A stretch of 21,671 bases of DNA, taken from positions 1 to 21,671 of the forward strand of contig JASHQF010000098.1 in NCBI GenBank assembly GCA_030037695.1, in the 5' to 3' direction. Below, one piece after another: positions 7,237 through 14,111 of the stretch; the first letter of the stretch is position 1; the number at the start of each line of letters is the position of its first letter. The stretch is from Thermoplasmata archaeon. Its GTDB lineage: Archaea; Thermoplasmatota; Thermoplasmata; Lutacidiplasmatales; UBA184. A program made the position numbers and the translations under genes. The notes beneath the pieces were generated by a model that searched no databases, was not told the DNA's origin, and saw only the letters and a list, made by a program, of their open reading frames with translations.

Positions 7237-7496
7237 TAATCGAACTCTAGGTCGTCGTCGTCCCGGGGGAGCACCCCGTCGATCCCTTCGCTCGGCTCCT
7301 CCGTCCCCTCCTCGCTCTCCGCCCCGGAGCGGAACGCGGGATCCCGCTGGAGGAGGTGGATCCGCACGCAGTCCCGGTGCGCGGGGTTGCCGTTCCAGGA
7401 GCTCGTCTCCGCGGGGTTGCCGAGGGGCTCCTTGCACAGCGAGCAGATCTCGGGCGGAGGGCTGATCCAGGCGATCCTGCGGGGCGGCGCCGCCAT
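7236..7496 (-). CDS. Small CxxC...HxxC zinc-binding protein
   Basis: This is an 86-residue protein I cannot assign to a named family. The sequence shows ICSLCKEPLG with C18 and C21, then AHRDC with H40 and C43. This four-ligand set fits one small zinc finger or treble-clef knuckle of the kind seen in archaeal hypothetical proteins. The C-terminal 30 residues are strongly acidic and low in complexity, ending DDDDLEFD. The ATG at 7494-7496 (minus) is preceded by a TATA-like AAAGGTAAAGG about 35 nt upstream. It shares a divergent promoter region with the XRE-CBS regulator and reads toward the radical SAM gene. The acidic tail and zinc knuckle suggest a protein or nucleic-acid contact role, which is speculation. 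Confidence 0.7.
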   Translation of the reverse strand: MAAPPRRIAWISPPPEICSLCKEPLGNPAETSSWNGNPAHRDCVRIHLLQRDPAFRSGAESEEGTEEPSEGIDGVLPRDDDDLEFD

Positions 7497-7525
7497 CGCT
7501 CTCGGTCGCCGGAACGCGACCGGGC

Positions 7526-7539
7526 ACCTTTACCTTTCG
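7526..7539 (-). promoter_or_regulatory. TATA-like box for small zinc protein
   Basis: The minus strand reads CGAAAGGTAAAGGT, centred about 36 nt upstream of the ATG at 7496. This gives a short predicted leader. Confidence 0.35.
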
Positions 7540-7569
7540 CCCGGGGGCGACCCGCCGCCGGGCGCGGAA

Positions 7570-7578
7570 GGGTAAAGC
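7570..7578 (+). promoter_or_regulatory. TATA-like box for XRE-CBS regulator
   Basis: GGGTAAAGC is centred about 31 nt upstream of the GTG at 7605. It supports that start rather than upstream codons in the same open frame. Confidence 0.4.
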
Positions 7579-7604
7579 GCGACCCACGCCCTAGCGCAGC
7601 TCCC

Positions 7605-8183
7605 GTGGACACCCTCACCGAGCTCCGTCGGCGCCGCGTGGCGCTCGGCATCCCGCTCCACGAGCTCGCCCGCGCCGTCGGGCGCAGCGACGCCACGATC
7701 TCGCGGATCGAGCGCGGTCAGATCCGACCGTCCTACGACCTCGTCCAGAGGATCCTCGAGCATCTCGAGCGGCAGGAGGGGCTCACCTCCCCGCGCCTCA
7801 CCGTGGGGGACCTCGCTCACACCCCGCTCGTCACCGTCGGCCCGGAGGCTGTCCTCACTGTTGCCGCCCAGAAGCTCGAGGGGGGCGGCTTTTCCCAGCT
7901 GCCGGTGGTCGACGGGCGCGCGGTCGTCGGCTCGCTCTCGGAGTCCGCGGTCCTCCGCGCGCTCGCGAGCGACAGCGGTCGGCGCGCTCGGGTCCGGGAC
8001 GTCCTCGAGCCCGCCTACCCGGTCCTCGACCCCGGGTTCCCCGCCGAGCTCCTCTCCGGGATCCTCGGACGGTACCCCGCCGTGCTCGTCGCGCGACGCG
8101 GGGAGCTCGTCGGGATCGTCACCAAGGCCGATCTGATCCGGGGGCTCCGGGGGGCCTCCCTGCGGCGCCCGCCGTCCGCCTAG
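7605..8183 (+). CDS. XRE-family HTH regulator with two CBS domains
   Basis: This is a 192-residue predicted transcription regulator of the archaeal HTH-plus-CBS type. The XRE helix-turn-helix spans about residues 4-56, with the classic ELARAVGRSDATISRIERG turn and recognition helix (20-38). CBS 1 runs from about 66 to 120 (VGDLAHTPLVTVGPEAVL to LSESAVLRAL). CBS 2 runs from about 127 to 182 and ends with GELVGIVTKADLIRGL, the usual CBS C-terminal pattern. CBS pairs usually bind adenine nucleotides, so DNA binding may respond to energy state. The frame is open upstream, but the GTG at 7605 starts directly before the first HTH helix and lies 31 nt after a TATA-like box. It may regulate the divergent zinc-protein gene. 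Its TAG stop shares the palindrome CTAG with the convergent peptidase stop. Confidence 0.88.
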   Translation: MDTLTELRRRRVALGIPLHELARAVGRSDATISRIERGQIRPSYDLVQRILEHLERQEGLTSPRLTVGDLAHTPLVTVGPEAVLTVAAQKLEGGGFSQLPVVDGRAVVGSLSESAVLRALASDSGRRARVRDVLEPAYPVLDPGFPAELLSGILGRYPAVLVARRGELVGIVTKADLIRGLRGASLRRPPSA

Positions 8184-9136
8184 GACCTGCGGTTCGACGC
8201 CCGCACCGCGGCGAGGACAGCGGCCACGGCCGCCTCTGCAGCAAGGGCCCCGACCGCGTCCGCCGTGGCGCCGGGGTGCCCCTCCCTCGGAGGGGGGCCG
8301 GCGGCACCGGTCGCCGCGGCGAACGTGACGTCCCCGTCGACCGACGTCTGGTACGGGACGATCGCCCGACCGAGCCCTGCGTGGACGATCGCGGCGACGC
8401 GGGCGAGCGCGGTACGCTCGAGCTCGAGGTCCGTGAGCACGATCGAGAGCGTGGTCCCGCGCGGAGAAGAGGCACGGGCGCCCTCGGCCTGCGGCGGTAC
8501 GATGCGGCCGCGGGTCCCGACGGCCCCCGCCGCCCAACGACCCGTGGACGGGTCTCGGACCGCCCCCACCGCGTTGATCGCGACGATCGCGGCGACCCGT
8601 GCCGAGCGACCGAACCGGGCGGCCCGGATCGCGAGCCCGCCCCGCATCGCGTGGCCGCGGCCCAGGTACTTGCCCACCGTCGCCCCCGCCCCGGCCCCCG
8701 TGCGACCGTCCGGCGTCGCGCCTTCGTCGGCCGTCCGGGCCGCCTCGTACCCGAGCGCGAGGTACTCGGCCAGAGGGGCTTCCCGTCGGGGAAGGTCGAA
8801 CAGGGCCGCGCCCGAGATCGGCGCGAGGCGGTACGGAGTCCCGAAGGTGCGGTGCCCGCCGCCCGTCTCGAGGATGCGCGTCCGGATCCCCCGGGCGGCA
8901 TCGAGCCCGAAGAGGCTGCCTCCCGCGAGGAACAGCGCCCACCGGCGGCCGAACGTGGCGTCGACGGCGAGCGACGCGGTGTCGTACGTCGCCGAGGCGC
9001 CGCCCCGGACATCGACGACCGCGGGGACCGCGGCCTCGAACACGACCGCGGTCACGCCGGTCGACCGCGCGGGGTCCGTGGCGTGCCCGATGCGCGCGCC
9101 CCGCACCGGTCGCCGGTCGGGAACGGACCTCGCCAC
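8180..9136 (-). CDS. P1/S58-family self-processing peptidase (DmpA-like)
   Basis: This 318-residue protein is related to L-aminopeptidase/D-esterase DmpA, an N-terminal-nucleophile hydrolase that cleaves itself into two chains. Family marks are RIGHATD (15-21), DVRGGASATYDT (42-53), LAGGSLFGLDAA (70-81), the Gly/Ala-rich TGAGAGATVGKYLGRG (146-161), AIVAINAVGAV (183-193) and the C-terminal VLTDLELER and VDGDVTFAAATG. The likely autocleavage site is RGTTLSIV: T228 would be the nucleophile after G227, where most relatives have N-T. The start is taken as GTG 9136 because a TTTTCGG box lies 27 nt upstream; GTG 9106, just before GARIGHATD, is an alternative. I see no signal peptide. The substrate is unknown. 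The gene is divergent from an HExxH zincin. Confidence 0.85.
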   Translation of the reverse strand: MARSVPDRRPVRGARIGHATDPARSTGVTAVVFEAAVPAVVDVRGGASATYDTASLAVDATFGRRWALFLAGGSLFGLDAARGIRTRILETGGGHRTFGTPYRLAPISGAALFDLPRREAPLAEYLALGYEAARTADEGATPDGRTGAGAGATVGKYLGRGHAMRGGLAIRAARFGRSARVAAIVAINAVGAVRDPSTGRWAAGAVGTRGRIVPPQAEGARASSPRGTTLSIVLTDLELERTALARVAAIVHAGLGRAIVPYQTSVDGDVTFAAATGAAGPPPREGHPGATADAVGALAAEAAVAAVLAAVRASNRRS

Positions 9137-9158
9137 GGACCGGCGAGCCGGTCCGGCC

Positions 9159-9166
9159 CGAAAACG
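9159..9166 (-). promoter_or_regulatory. TATA-like box for S58 peptidase
   Basis: The minus strand reads CGTTTTCG, a short T-run in GC-rich DNA, centred 27 nt upstream of the GTG at 9136. It is a weak match. Confidence 0.3.
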
Positions 9167-9191
9167 GCTTCCGGGGGAGCCGCGACCCCGA

Positions 9192-9200
9192 GTTGATATG
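9192..9200 (+). promoter_or_regulatory. TATA-like box for zincin gene
   Basis: GTTGATATG is centred 29 nt upstream of the ATG at 9225. It overlaps the alternative ATG at 9198, which argues that 9225 is the real start of a leaderless message. Confidence 0.45.
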
Positions 9201-9224
9201 GCCGGGGCCGTTCGGTGCGGCACG

Positions 9225-9806
9225 ATGGTGCCCGCACGGCACACGCCGAGCGTCCCGGGCGAGCCGCCGACCGGGTTCCGCATCGCACGCAACCTGCCGA
9301 CCGGCCGCCACCCTCTCCTGGCCGCATTCCCCGGGCTCGACCAGCTGCCGCCGGCCTCCCGGCTCGTGACGGACGCCGAGGCGCGGGCGCGGCTCTTCGA
9401 CGCGACGTGCGTCGAGGTCGTCGACCAGGACCTGTGGATGTACGTCGCGCCGTGGGAGCTGCCGAAGAGCGCGCGTCGCGGATGGAACCCGGTCCTCTCG
9501 CCCGGCTCCGATTGCATCGTGATCGGTCTCTCGCACCTCCGGGAAAGTCCCCCGCTCGTCCTGTTCCTCGACATTTTCCACGAGCTCTGCCACATCCTGC
9601 AGCGGCACGACGGGGCGAACCTCTGGGAGCCGGGCGTGAGCTACGTGCACCGGCGCACCGAGGTCGAGGCGTACCGCTTCGTGGTCCGGGAGGCGAAGAG
9701 CCTCGGCGTCGGCGACGCGTTCCTGCGCGACTATCTCAAGGTCGAATGGATCTCGGACGCGGAGCACGCGGAGCTGCTCGCGGAGCTCGGCGTCGCGCGC
9801 TCCTAG
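9225..9806 (+). CDS. HExxH zincin-like metallopeptidase (IrrE/ImmA-like)
   Basis: This is a 193-residue protein with one clear active-site helix, FLDIFHELCHILQRH, giving H119, E120 and H123. About 23 residues later comes YVHRRTEVEAYRFVVREA, where E146 or E148 would supply the third zinc ligand, as in gluzincins of the ImmA/IrrE type. The N-terminal about 100 residues have no recognised domain. There is no signal peptide or membrane segment, so it is probably cytosolic. ImmA/IrrE proteases often cleave repressors. An XRE regulator lies nearby (7605-8183) but is not adjacent, because the S58 peptidase gene is between them, so a functional link is speculative. ATG 9225 is preferred over ATG 9198, which lies inside the TATA-like box. 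Confidence 0.75.
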   Translation: MVPARHTPSVPGEPPTGFRIARNLPTGRHPLLAAFPGLDQLPPASRLVTDAEARARLFDATCVEVVDQDLWMYVAPWELPKSARRGWNPVLSPGSDCIVIGLSHLRESPPLVLFLDIFHELCHILQRHDGANLWEPGVSYVHRRTEVEAYRFVVREAKSLGVGDAFLRDYLKVEWISDAEHAELLAELGVARS

Positions 9807-9843
9807 CGCGTCCGGCCCCGCCGACTTGCGCGACGAACCGATG

Positions 9844-9850
9844 CTTTATC
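9844..9850 (+). promoter_or_regulatory. TATA-like box for MFS transporter
   Basis: CTTTATC is centred about 47 nt upstream of the GTG at 9894. This predicts a leader of about 20 nt that would include the G-run at 9882-9888. Confidence 0.4.
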
Positions 9851-9893
9851 CCTCGCGCCCCGGCTCTCGAGGGCCACCGCCGGGGGGACGGCC

Positions 9894-11318
9894 GTGTCGC
9901 TCGATATCAAGGCCCGGCCGGTGCTCCGCCCGTCGAGCAGCGACCTCTGGTTCCTCGCCTACCTGCCGCTCGCGATCTCGGACGGGATCGCGACGCCGCT
10001 GATCCCGCTCCTCGCGCTCCAGCACTTCGGCGCGAGCGCGTTCGTCGTCACGATCATCATCGCGGCGAGCGCGATGAGCCAGGTCCCGTTCACGATCCTC
10101 TGGGGGAACCTCTCCGACCGGGTCGCCCATCGGAAGTTCTTCCTCGTCGGCTCGTTCCTCGCGACCGGCGTGAGCATCATCCTGATCTCGCTCGCGCACA
10201 ACCTGATCACGTACTTCTGGCTCAACGTCGTCGAGGGGCTCGCCTCGGCCGCCAGCGCGCCGATCGGCACGATGCTCCTGCTCGAGACGCGGCACAAGCG
10301 CTGGTGGCCGCAGGACATCGGCCTGTTCGGCCTCATCTCGGGCCTCGGCACGACCGTGGGCCTCGGGCTCGGGTTCGTCTGGCTGTTCGGGATCGGGCGC
10401 TCGGCCCCCGCGGTCGAGGTGATGACCGGCCTCTTGCTCCTCTCCGGGGCGCTCGCCCTGCTCTCCGCCGGGGTCGCCTGGGCGTGGATCGAGGAGCCGA
10501 CGAACCGGATCGAACGACGGACCGTCGCCGAGCTCCTCCACCTCAACCGGGGAATGGTGGAACGCGTGCGGAACCTGAGGAGCCGGCTCGCCGGCGTGCT
10601 CGAGCTGACGCGCGCTCCGGCCGAGAGGCTGCCGTCGCGCGAGTACGTGTTCCTCGCCGCGCTCGGCGTGATGTCCGTCGGCTTCGACATCTTCTACGGG
10701 CCGTTCCCGGTGTTCCTCTGGCAGAACGCGCACTTCACCGACGCCGGGGTCTTCATCGTCTACCTCGGGGCGGCGGCGGCGTCGACGGCGCTGTTCTTCC
10801 ACTCGGGCAAGGCGGTCGAGACCGGCTCGCCGAAGAACGTCTTCCTCGGGGCGCTCGGGGTCCGGACCGTCCTCATGCTCCTGTTCCTCGCGGCGCCGGT
10901 CTACGCGATCCTCGGCCTCGGGAGCCCGGCGCTGCTCGCCTTCCTGACGACGCTGAACGGTCTCCTCGGGGTCACCTGGGCGTTCATCAGCACCGCGAGC
11001 ACGCTGTTCCTCGTCCGCCTGGTCGCTCGCTCGGCCCGGGGCCGGGCCCTCGGGCTCTACAACGCGATCGCGGGAGCGGGGGGTCTGATCGGGACCCTGC
11101 TCGGCGGCTGGCTCTACGCGAGCTTCGGCGTCCACTTCGCCTACACGATCGGCGCGGCGACCGTCGCCCTCGGGGCGGTCCTCCTGCTTCCGATCCCGTA
11201 CCACGTCTTCGAGCTGCCGCACCCGAGCCGCCACCGCCGGCGGCTCCTCCGGGCGGCCCGGGCCGTCGGGCCGCCGCCCCGGCCGGCCGAGCCCGCTACC
11301 CCACCATCTCCCAGGTGA
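9894..11318 (+). CDS. MFS transporter
   Basis: This is a 474-residue integral membrane protein with about twelve hydrophobic segments in two halves. The first half runs from about 20 to 200. MFS motif A, GNLSDRVAHRK, lies at 71-81 between TM2 and TM3. A polar, basic loop (about 201-248, rich in Arg and Glu) separates the halves, and the second half begins at YVFLAALGVMS. The second half again carries the family GRALGLYNAIAGAGGLIGTLLGG pattern. The C-terminal about 35 residues are Arg/Pro-rich and cytoplasmic by the positive-inside rule. The substrate cannot be read from sequence; drug/proton antiport or sugar uptake are both open. The 3' end overlaps the convergent unknown gene by 23 nt. Confidence 0.88.
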   Translation: MSLDIKARPVLRPSSSDLWFLAYLPLAISDGIATPLIPLLALQHFGASAFVVTIIIAASAMSQVPFTILWGNLSDRVAHRKFFLVGSFLATGVSIILISLAHNLITYFWLNVVEGLASAASAPIGTMLLLETRHKRWWPQDIGLFGLISGLGTTVGLGLGFVWLFGIGRSAPAVEVMTGLLLLSGALALLSAGVAWAWIEEPTNRIERRTVAELLHLNRGMVERVRNLRSRLAGVLELTRAPAERLPSREYVFLAALGVMSVGFDIFYGPFPVFLWQNAHFTDAGVFIVYLGAAAASTALFFHSGKAVETGSPKNVFLGALGVRTVLMLLFLAAPVYAILGLGSPALLAFLTTLNGLLGVTWAFISTASTLFLVRLVARSARGRALGLYNAIAGAGGLIGTLLGGWLYASFGVHFAYTIGAATVALGAVLLLPIPYHVFELPHPSRHRRRLLRAARAVGPPPRPAEPATPPSPR

Positions 11319-11772
11319 GGGTCCGGATCACGTAGCCGAGCGACAGCGGGACGAAGAACGCCTCGAGCTCGCTCGGGTAGTCGCGGATCACGCAGGAGCG
11401 GTACCCGAGCTGCCCCGTGGCGACGGAGCGCGCGCCGTCGAAGATCGCGAACTTGCCGGTGAGCCGCTCGTGGATCGTGTAGTCGACCTCCCCGTAGCGG
11501 ATCGTCATCGGCCCGAACGTCGACGAGCGGGTCTTCCACGACTGCTCCCCGACCTGGATGCGGATCTCGTCGGTCTTCGCCCGGTAGGAGACGGTCGCAT
11601 CGATCTCGCCGTCCGGCCCGGGGCGATGCAGGTGGTACTCGGTCGAGAAGAGGGCCGCGATCCGACCGGTGAGGGTCCCTCCCTCCGCTTCGACCGGTCG
11701 ACCGATCCAGCTCGCTTCCCCGACCTGGATCTCGATCAGGTTCTTCAGGATCCGGGCGGTCGCGGTGATCAT
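11296..11772 (-). CDS. Unknown protein with internal IQVGExSW repeat
   Basis: I do not recognise this 158-residue protein. Two copies of a short motif, IEIQVGEASW (13-22) and IRIQVGEQSW (70-79), lie exactly 57 residues apart, suggesting a duplicated beta-rich unit. The C-terminal part (KFAIFDGARSVATGQLGY, then a mostly hydrophobic end) could fit a beta-barrel with a closing helix, as in tubby/LURP-one-like folds, but this is only an impression. There is no signal peptide and no clear transmembrane segment. The ATG at 11772 is preferred because the shared TATA-like element is about 31 nt upstream; the ATG at 11787 and one at 11829 are also in frame, the last overlapping TruD. It overlaps the MFS gene by 23 nt at its 3' end. 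Confidence 0.7.
   Translation of the reverse strand: MITATARILKNLIEIQVGEASWIGRPVEAEGGTLTGRIAALFSTEYHLHRPGPDGEIDATVSYRAKTDEIRIQVGEQSWKTRSSTFGPMTIRYGEVDYTIHERLTGKFAIFDGARSVATGQLGYRSCVIRDYPSELEAFFVPLSLGYVIRTLTWEMVG
11546..11730 (-). repeat. Two 14-nt direct repeats inside the unknown gene
   Basis: TCCCCGACCTGGAT occurs at 11546-11559 and 11717-11730, 171 nt (57 codons) apart and in frame. It encodes the shared IQVGE core of the protein repeat, so it is most likely the trace of an internal gene duplication. Confidence 0.7.
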
Positions 11773-11798
11773 CCGCACGCCGGCCATCGGGCCGGTCC

Positions 11799-11810
11799 GT
11801 AATAAGAAAG
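11799..11810. promoter_or_regulatory. Shared bidirectional TATA-like element (unknown gene / truD)
   Basis: GTAATAAGAAAG is one of the most AT-rich runs in the window. On the plus strand it is centred 25 nt before the truD ATG. On the minus strand, read as CTTTCTTATTAC, it is about 31 nt before the ATG of the unknown gene. The two starts are only 55 nt apart, so one element or two overlapping ones must serve both genes. Confidence 0.55.
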
Positions 11811-11827
11811 AACCTCTGCGCGCCCGC

Positions 11828-13168
11828 ATGAGCGATCCCCGCCCGTCGCCGCCCGCGAGCGACGTCGCGGTGGGGATGGAGTTTTACGCCGCGGCGGCCG
11901 ACGGCGCGCCCGGACGGATCAAGGCGACCCCCGAGGCGTTCCGGGTCCGGGAGATCTCGAGCTTCCCGTTGCCGGATCCGGACGGCGCCTACACCGTACT
12001 TCGGGTCGAGAGCCGGGGCTGGGAGCAGCACGAGCTCGCCGACGCGCTCGGACGGGCCCTCGGGCTTCCCGGGCGCTCGATCCGGTGGTCGGGGACGAAG
12101 GACCGGCGCGCGGTGGCGGAGCGGCTGCTCTCCTACCGGGGCCCGCCGCCGACGGGCGAGCTCCCCCTCCCGAACGCGCGCCTCCTCGAGGCGTACCGGG
12201 CGCGGGACGGCCTCGTGCTCGGGCACCACTACGGGAACGCGTTCGAGATCCGCGTCGACGGCCTCGGGATCCCGGCCGCCGACGCGGTCGCGGCGTACCG
12301 TCGCGTGGAGGCGGAGCTACGGGACGCCGGAGGGGTGCCGAACTTCTTCGGTCCGCAGCGGTTCGGCGAGGTCCGGCCCGTGACGCACGACGTCGGGCGG
12401 GCGGTCGTGCGCGGCCGGTGGGACGAGGCGATCGATCTGTACCTCACGGCACGCGTCGGCGGGGTGCCGGACGGCGAGGGGGACGCCGCCCGGGCCGCGT
12501 TCGCCACGCACCGGGACCCGCGGCGCGCCCTCGCCGAATTCCCCCCGTCGTACCGGTTCGAGCGATCGATCCTCGAGCGCCTCGCACGGGGCGACCCTCC
12601 CGAGCGCGCCGCCAAGGCGCTCCCGTTCGAGCTCCGTCGGCTGTTCGTGCACGCCTATCAGGCCTACCTGTTCAACCGGTACGTGAGCGCCCGACGGGCG
12701 GCCGGCTTGCCGCTCGGCGCGCCCGTCGAGGGCGACGCGATCGTCCGGATCGGTCGCGACGGCACCGTCCGCGGCTCGGAGGCGGTTCCGGTCGGGGAGA
12801 ACGCCCCCGAATGCCGGGACCTCGTCGCCCGGGGGCGAGCGCTCGTCGCCGGGCCGCTCGTCGGCTACAAGACCGCCGAGCTTGCCGGCCGCCCGGCCGA
12901 GATCCTGCGGCCGATCCTCGAGGCGGAGGCGATCCCGGCCCGAGGGTTCGAGGTCGCCGCGACGCCCGAGCTCGCCAGCGCGGGGGCCTGGAGGCCCCTC
13001 GAGCTCCCGGTCCCCCCGCTCGCGATCGGCGCCACCGGGGAGGCGGTCGACTTCGGGTTCGCCCTGCCGAAGGGCGCGTACGCGACCGTCCTGCTCCGCG
13101 AGTTCCTGAAAACCGGGGCGTCGAACCCTCGGGCTTTCGCCGCTCCAGCCGAGCCTACTAATACCTGA
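11828..13168 (+). CDS. truD: tRNA pseudouridine(13) synthase TruD
   Basis: This 446-residue enzyme isomerises U13 in tRNA. In eukaryotic and archaeal relatives (Pus7 type) the target can be U13/U35. The catalytic motif is SGTKDRRAV (88-96) with nucleophile D92. The N-terminal IKATPEAFRVREI is the standard opening of the family. NFFGPQRFGEVRPVTHDVGRA is the TruD signature before the family-specific insertion domain. HAYQAYLFNRYVS and the C-terminal FALPKGAYATVLLREF strand and helix are also typical. The ATG at 11828 lies 25 nt after the TATA-like element, fitting a leaderless transcript. It is followed 31 nt later by the KaiC-like pair, whose own TATA-like box sits over the truD stop. Confidence 0.95.
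   Translation: MSDPRPSPPASDVAVGMEFYAAAADGAPGRIKATPEAFRVREISSFPLPDPDGAYTVLRVESRGWEQHELADALGRALGLPGRSIRWSGTKDRRAVAERLLSYRGPPPTGELPLPNARLLEAYRARDGLVLGHHYGNAFEIRVDGLGIPAADAVAAYRRVEAELRDAGGVPNFFGPQRFGEVRPVTHDVGRAVVRGRWDEAIDLYLTARVGGVPDGEGDAARAAFATHRDPRRALAEFPPSYRFERSILERLARGDPPERAAKALPFELRRLFVHAYQAYLFNRYVSARRAAGLPLGAPVEGDAIVRIGRDGTVRGSEAVPVGENAPECRDLVARGRALVAGPLVGYKTAELAGRPAEILRPILEAEAIPARGFEVAATPELASAGAWRPLELPVPPLAIGATGEAVDFGFALPKGAYATVLLREFLKTGASNPRAFAAPAEPTNT
13154..13164 (+). promoter_or_regulatory. TATA-like box for the KaiC-like pair
   Basis: CCTACTAATAC lies within the last codons of truD and about 40 nt before the ATG at 13200. It would allow transcription of the KaiC-like genes independent of truD. 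Confidence 0.4.
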
Positions 13169-13199
13169 GCCCGGGCTCGCCGACAACGGCGGTCGTGGG

Positions 13200-14111
13200 A
13201 TGGCGGTGGAGTCGATCCGGCAGTTCTCCCCGCCCCCGTACTCGATCGGGGCGAAGGCCGGGACCACGGTGCCCCAGCCCCGGATCCCGACCGGGGTCCC
13301 CGATTTCGACTACCTCACCGGGGGGTTCCCGGTCGGCTCGCTGGTCCTCCTGATCGGCGAGGCGGGGGCCGGCCACCAGGAGTTCGCGCTCACCTCCGCG
13401 GTCCACCTGATGCTCCACTACGACGATCCCGAGCTCCACCAGTTCTACCTGGGGGCGGCGAAGGGGCCGTTCGTCTACCCGCAGTCGGTCGCCTACGTGA
13501 GCCTGAGCCGCTCCCGCGAGCAGGTCCTCGACGAGCTCGAAGGATCGTTCGCGGGCCTCTACCCCCAGATCCTCGAGCGGCATCTCGAGTTCCGGGACCT
13601 GTCGCCGAGCTACTTCCAGGACTCGGTCGTCCCGTCGTCGTGGGCGTCGCTCGGGACCCCGCTGCTGGACGGGAGCGGGGCGAACTCCCCGCGCGCCGAC
13701 GGTCCCCTGCACGCGGTCGCCGAGGCGATCGACGCGCTCGGTCCGAGGAACCTCGTCCTGGTCGACTCGCTCACCGATCTGCTCGTGCGCGACGGGATCG
13801 GCCCGGGCGACGTGCTCACGCTGCTGAAGGGGCTACGCCGCCGGGCGAAGGCGTGGGGCGGTCTCGTCTACCTGTTGCTCTCGCAGGGGGTCGCCTCCCC
13901 CGCGGTCGAGCAGGCGGTGTTCGACTCGACGGACGGCGTCCTCCAGTTCCGCTGGACGTCGAGCGCCAACAGCTCGCACCGCCAGCGGTCGCTGGTGATC
14001 TCGAAGTTCATGCCGCTCCTCGCCCATCTCCCCGCCGAGTACCTCGGACGGTTCCTGATCCGCGTCCACCCGAAGAGCGGTCTCGTCACGACGCAGTATG
14101 AGCGAGTCTGA
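13200..14111 (+). CDS. KaiC/RAD55-like RecA-fold protein with destroyed ATPase site
   Basis: This 303-residue protein has the KaiC-like fold. The N-terminal IPTGVPDFDYLTGGFPVGSL (29-48) corresponds to the family TGxxxLDxxLGGGxPxG entry. The P-loop position reads GEAGAGHQ (53-60): the essential Lys is His and the following Ser/Thr is Gln. The paired catalytic glutamates after the next strand (EE in active relatives) are replaced in YVSLSRSRE. The Walker B strand NLVLVDSLTDLL with D189 is kept. Two insertions are present relative to the next gene, at about 72-96 and 135-168. It therefore probably cannot hydrolyse ATP and may be a regulatory or scaffold partner. Its end overlaps the next gene by 14 nt. 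The fold is confident; the function is unknown. Confidence 0.85.
   Translation: MAVESIRQFSPPPYSIGAKAGTTVPQPRIPTGVPDFDYLTGGFPVGSLVLLIGEAGAGHQEFALTSAVHLMLHYDDPELHQFYLGAAKGPFVYPQSVAYVSLSRSREQVLDELEGSFAGLYPQILERHLEFRDLSPSYFQDSVVPSSWASLGTPLLDGSGANSPRADGPLHAVAEAIDALGPRNLVLVDSLTDLLVRDGIGPGDVLTLLKGLRRRAKAWGGLVYLLLSQGVASPAVEQAVFDSTDGVLQFRWTSSANSSHRQRSLVISKFMPLLAHLPAEYLGRFLIRVHPKSGLVTTQYERV

Noticed and set aside
7203..7240. Intrinsic terminator after the small zinc-protein gene
   Set aside because: The inverted repeat is imperfect and there is no U-tract downstream in the direction of transcription; it is recorded only as a repeat.
9198..9224. Upstream in-frame ATG (9198) as start of the zincin gene
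   Set aside because: It falls inside the TATA-like box; the ATG at 9225 has the right spacing from that box.
7530..9767. About 745-codon open minus-strand frame across the XRE-CBS, S58 and zincin genes
   Set aside because: The real genes in this stretch are in other frames with clear family motifs; this translation is Arg/Gly/Pro-rich and has none.
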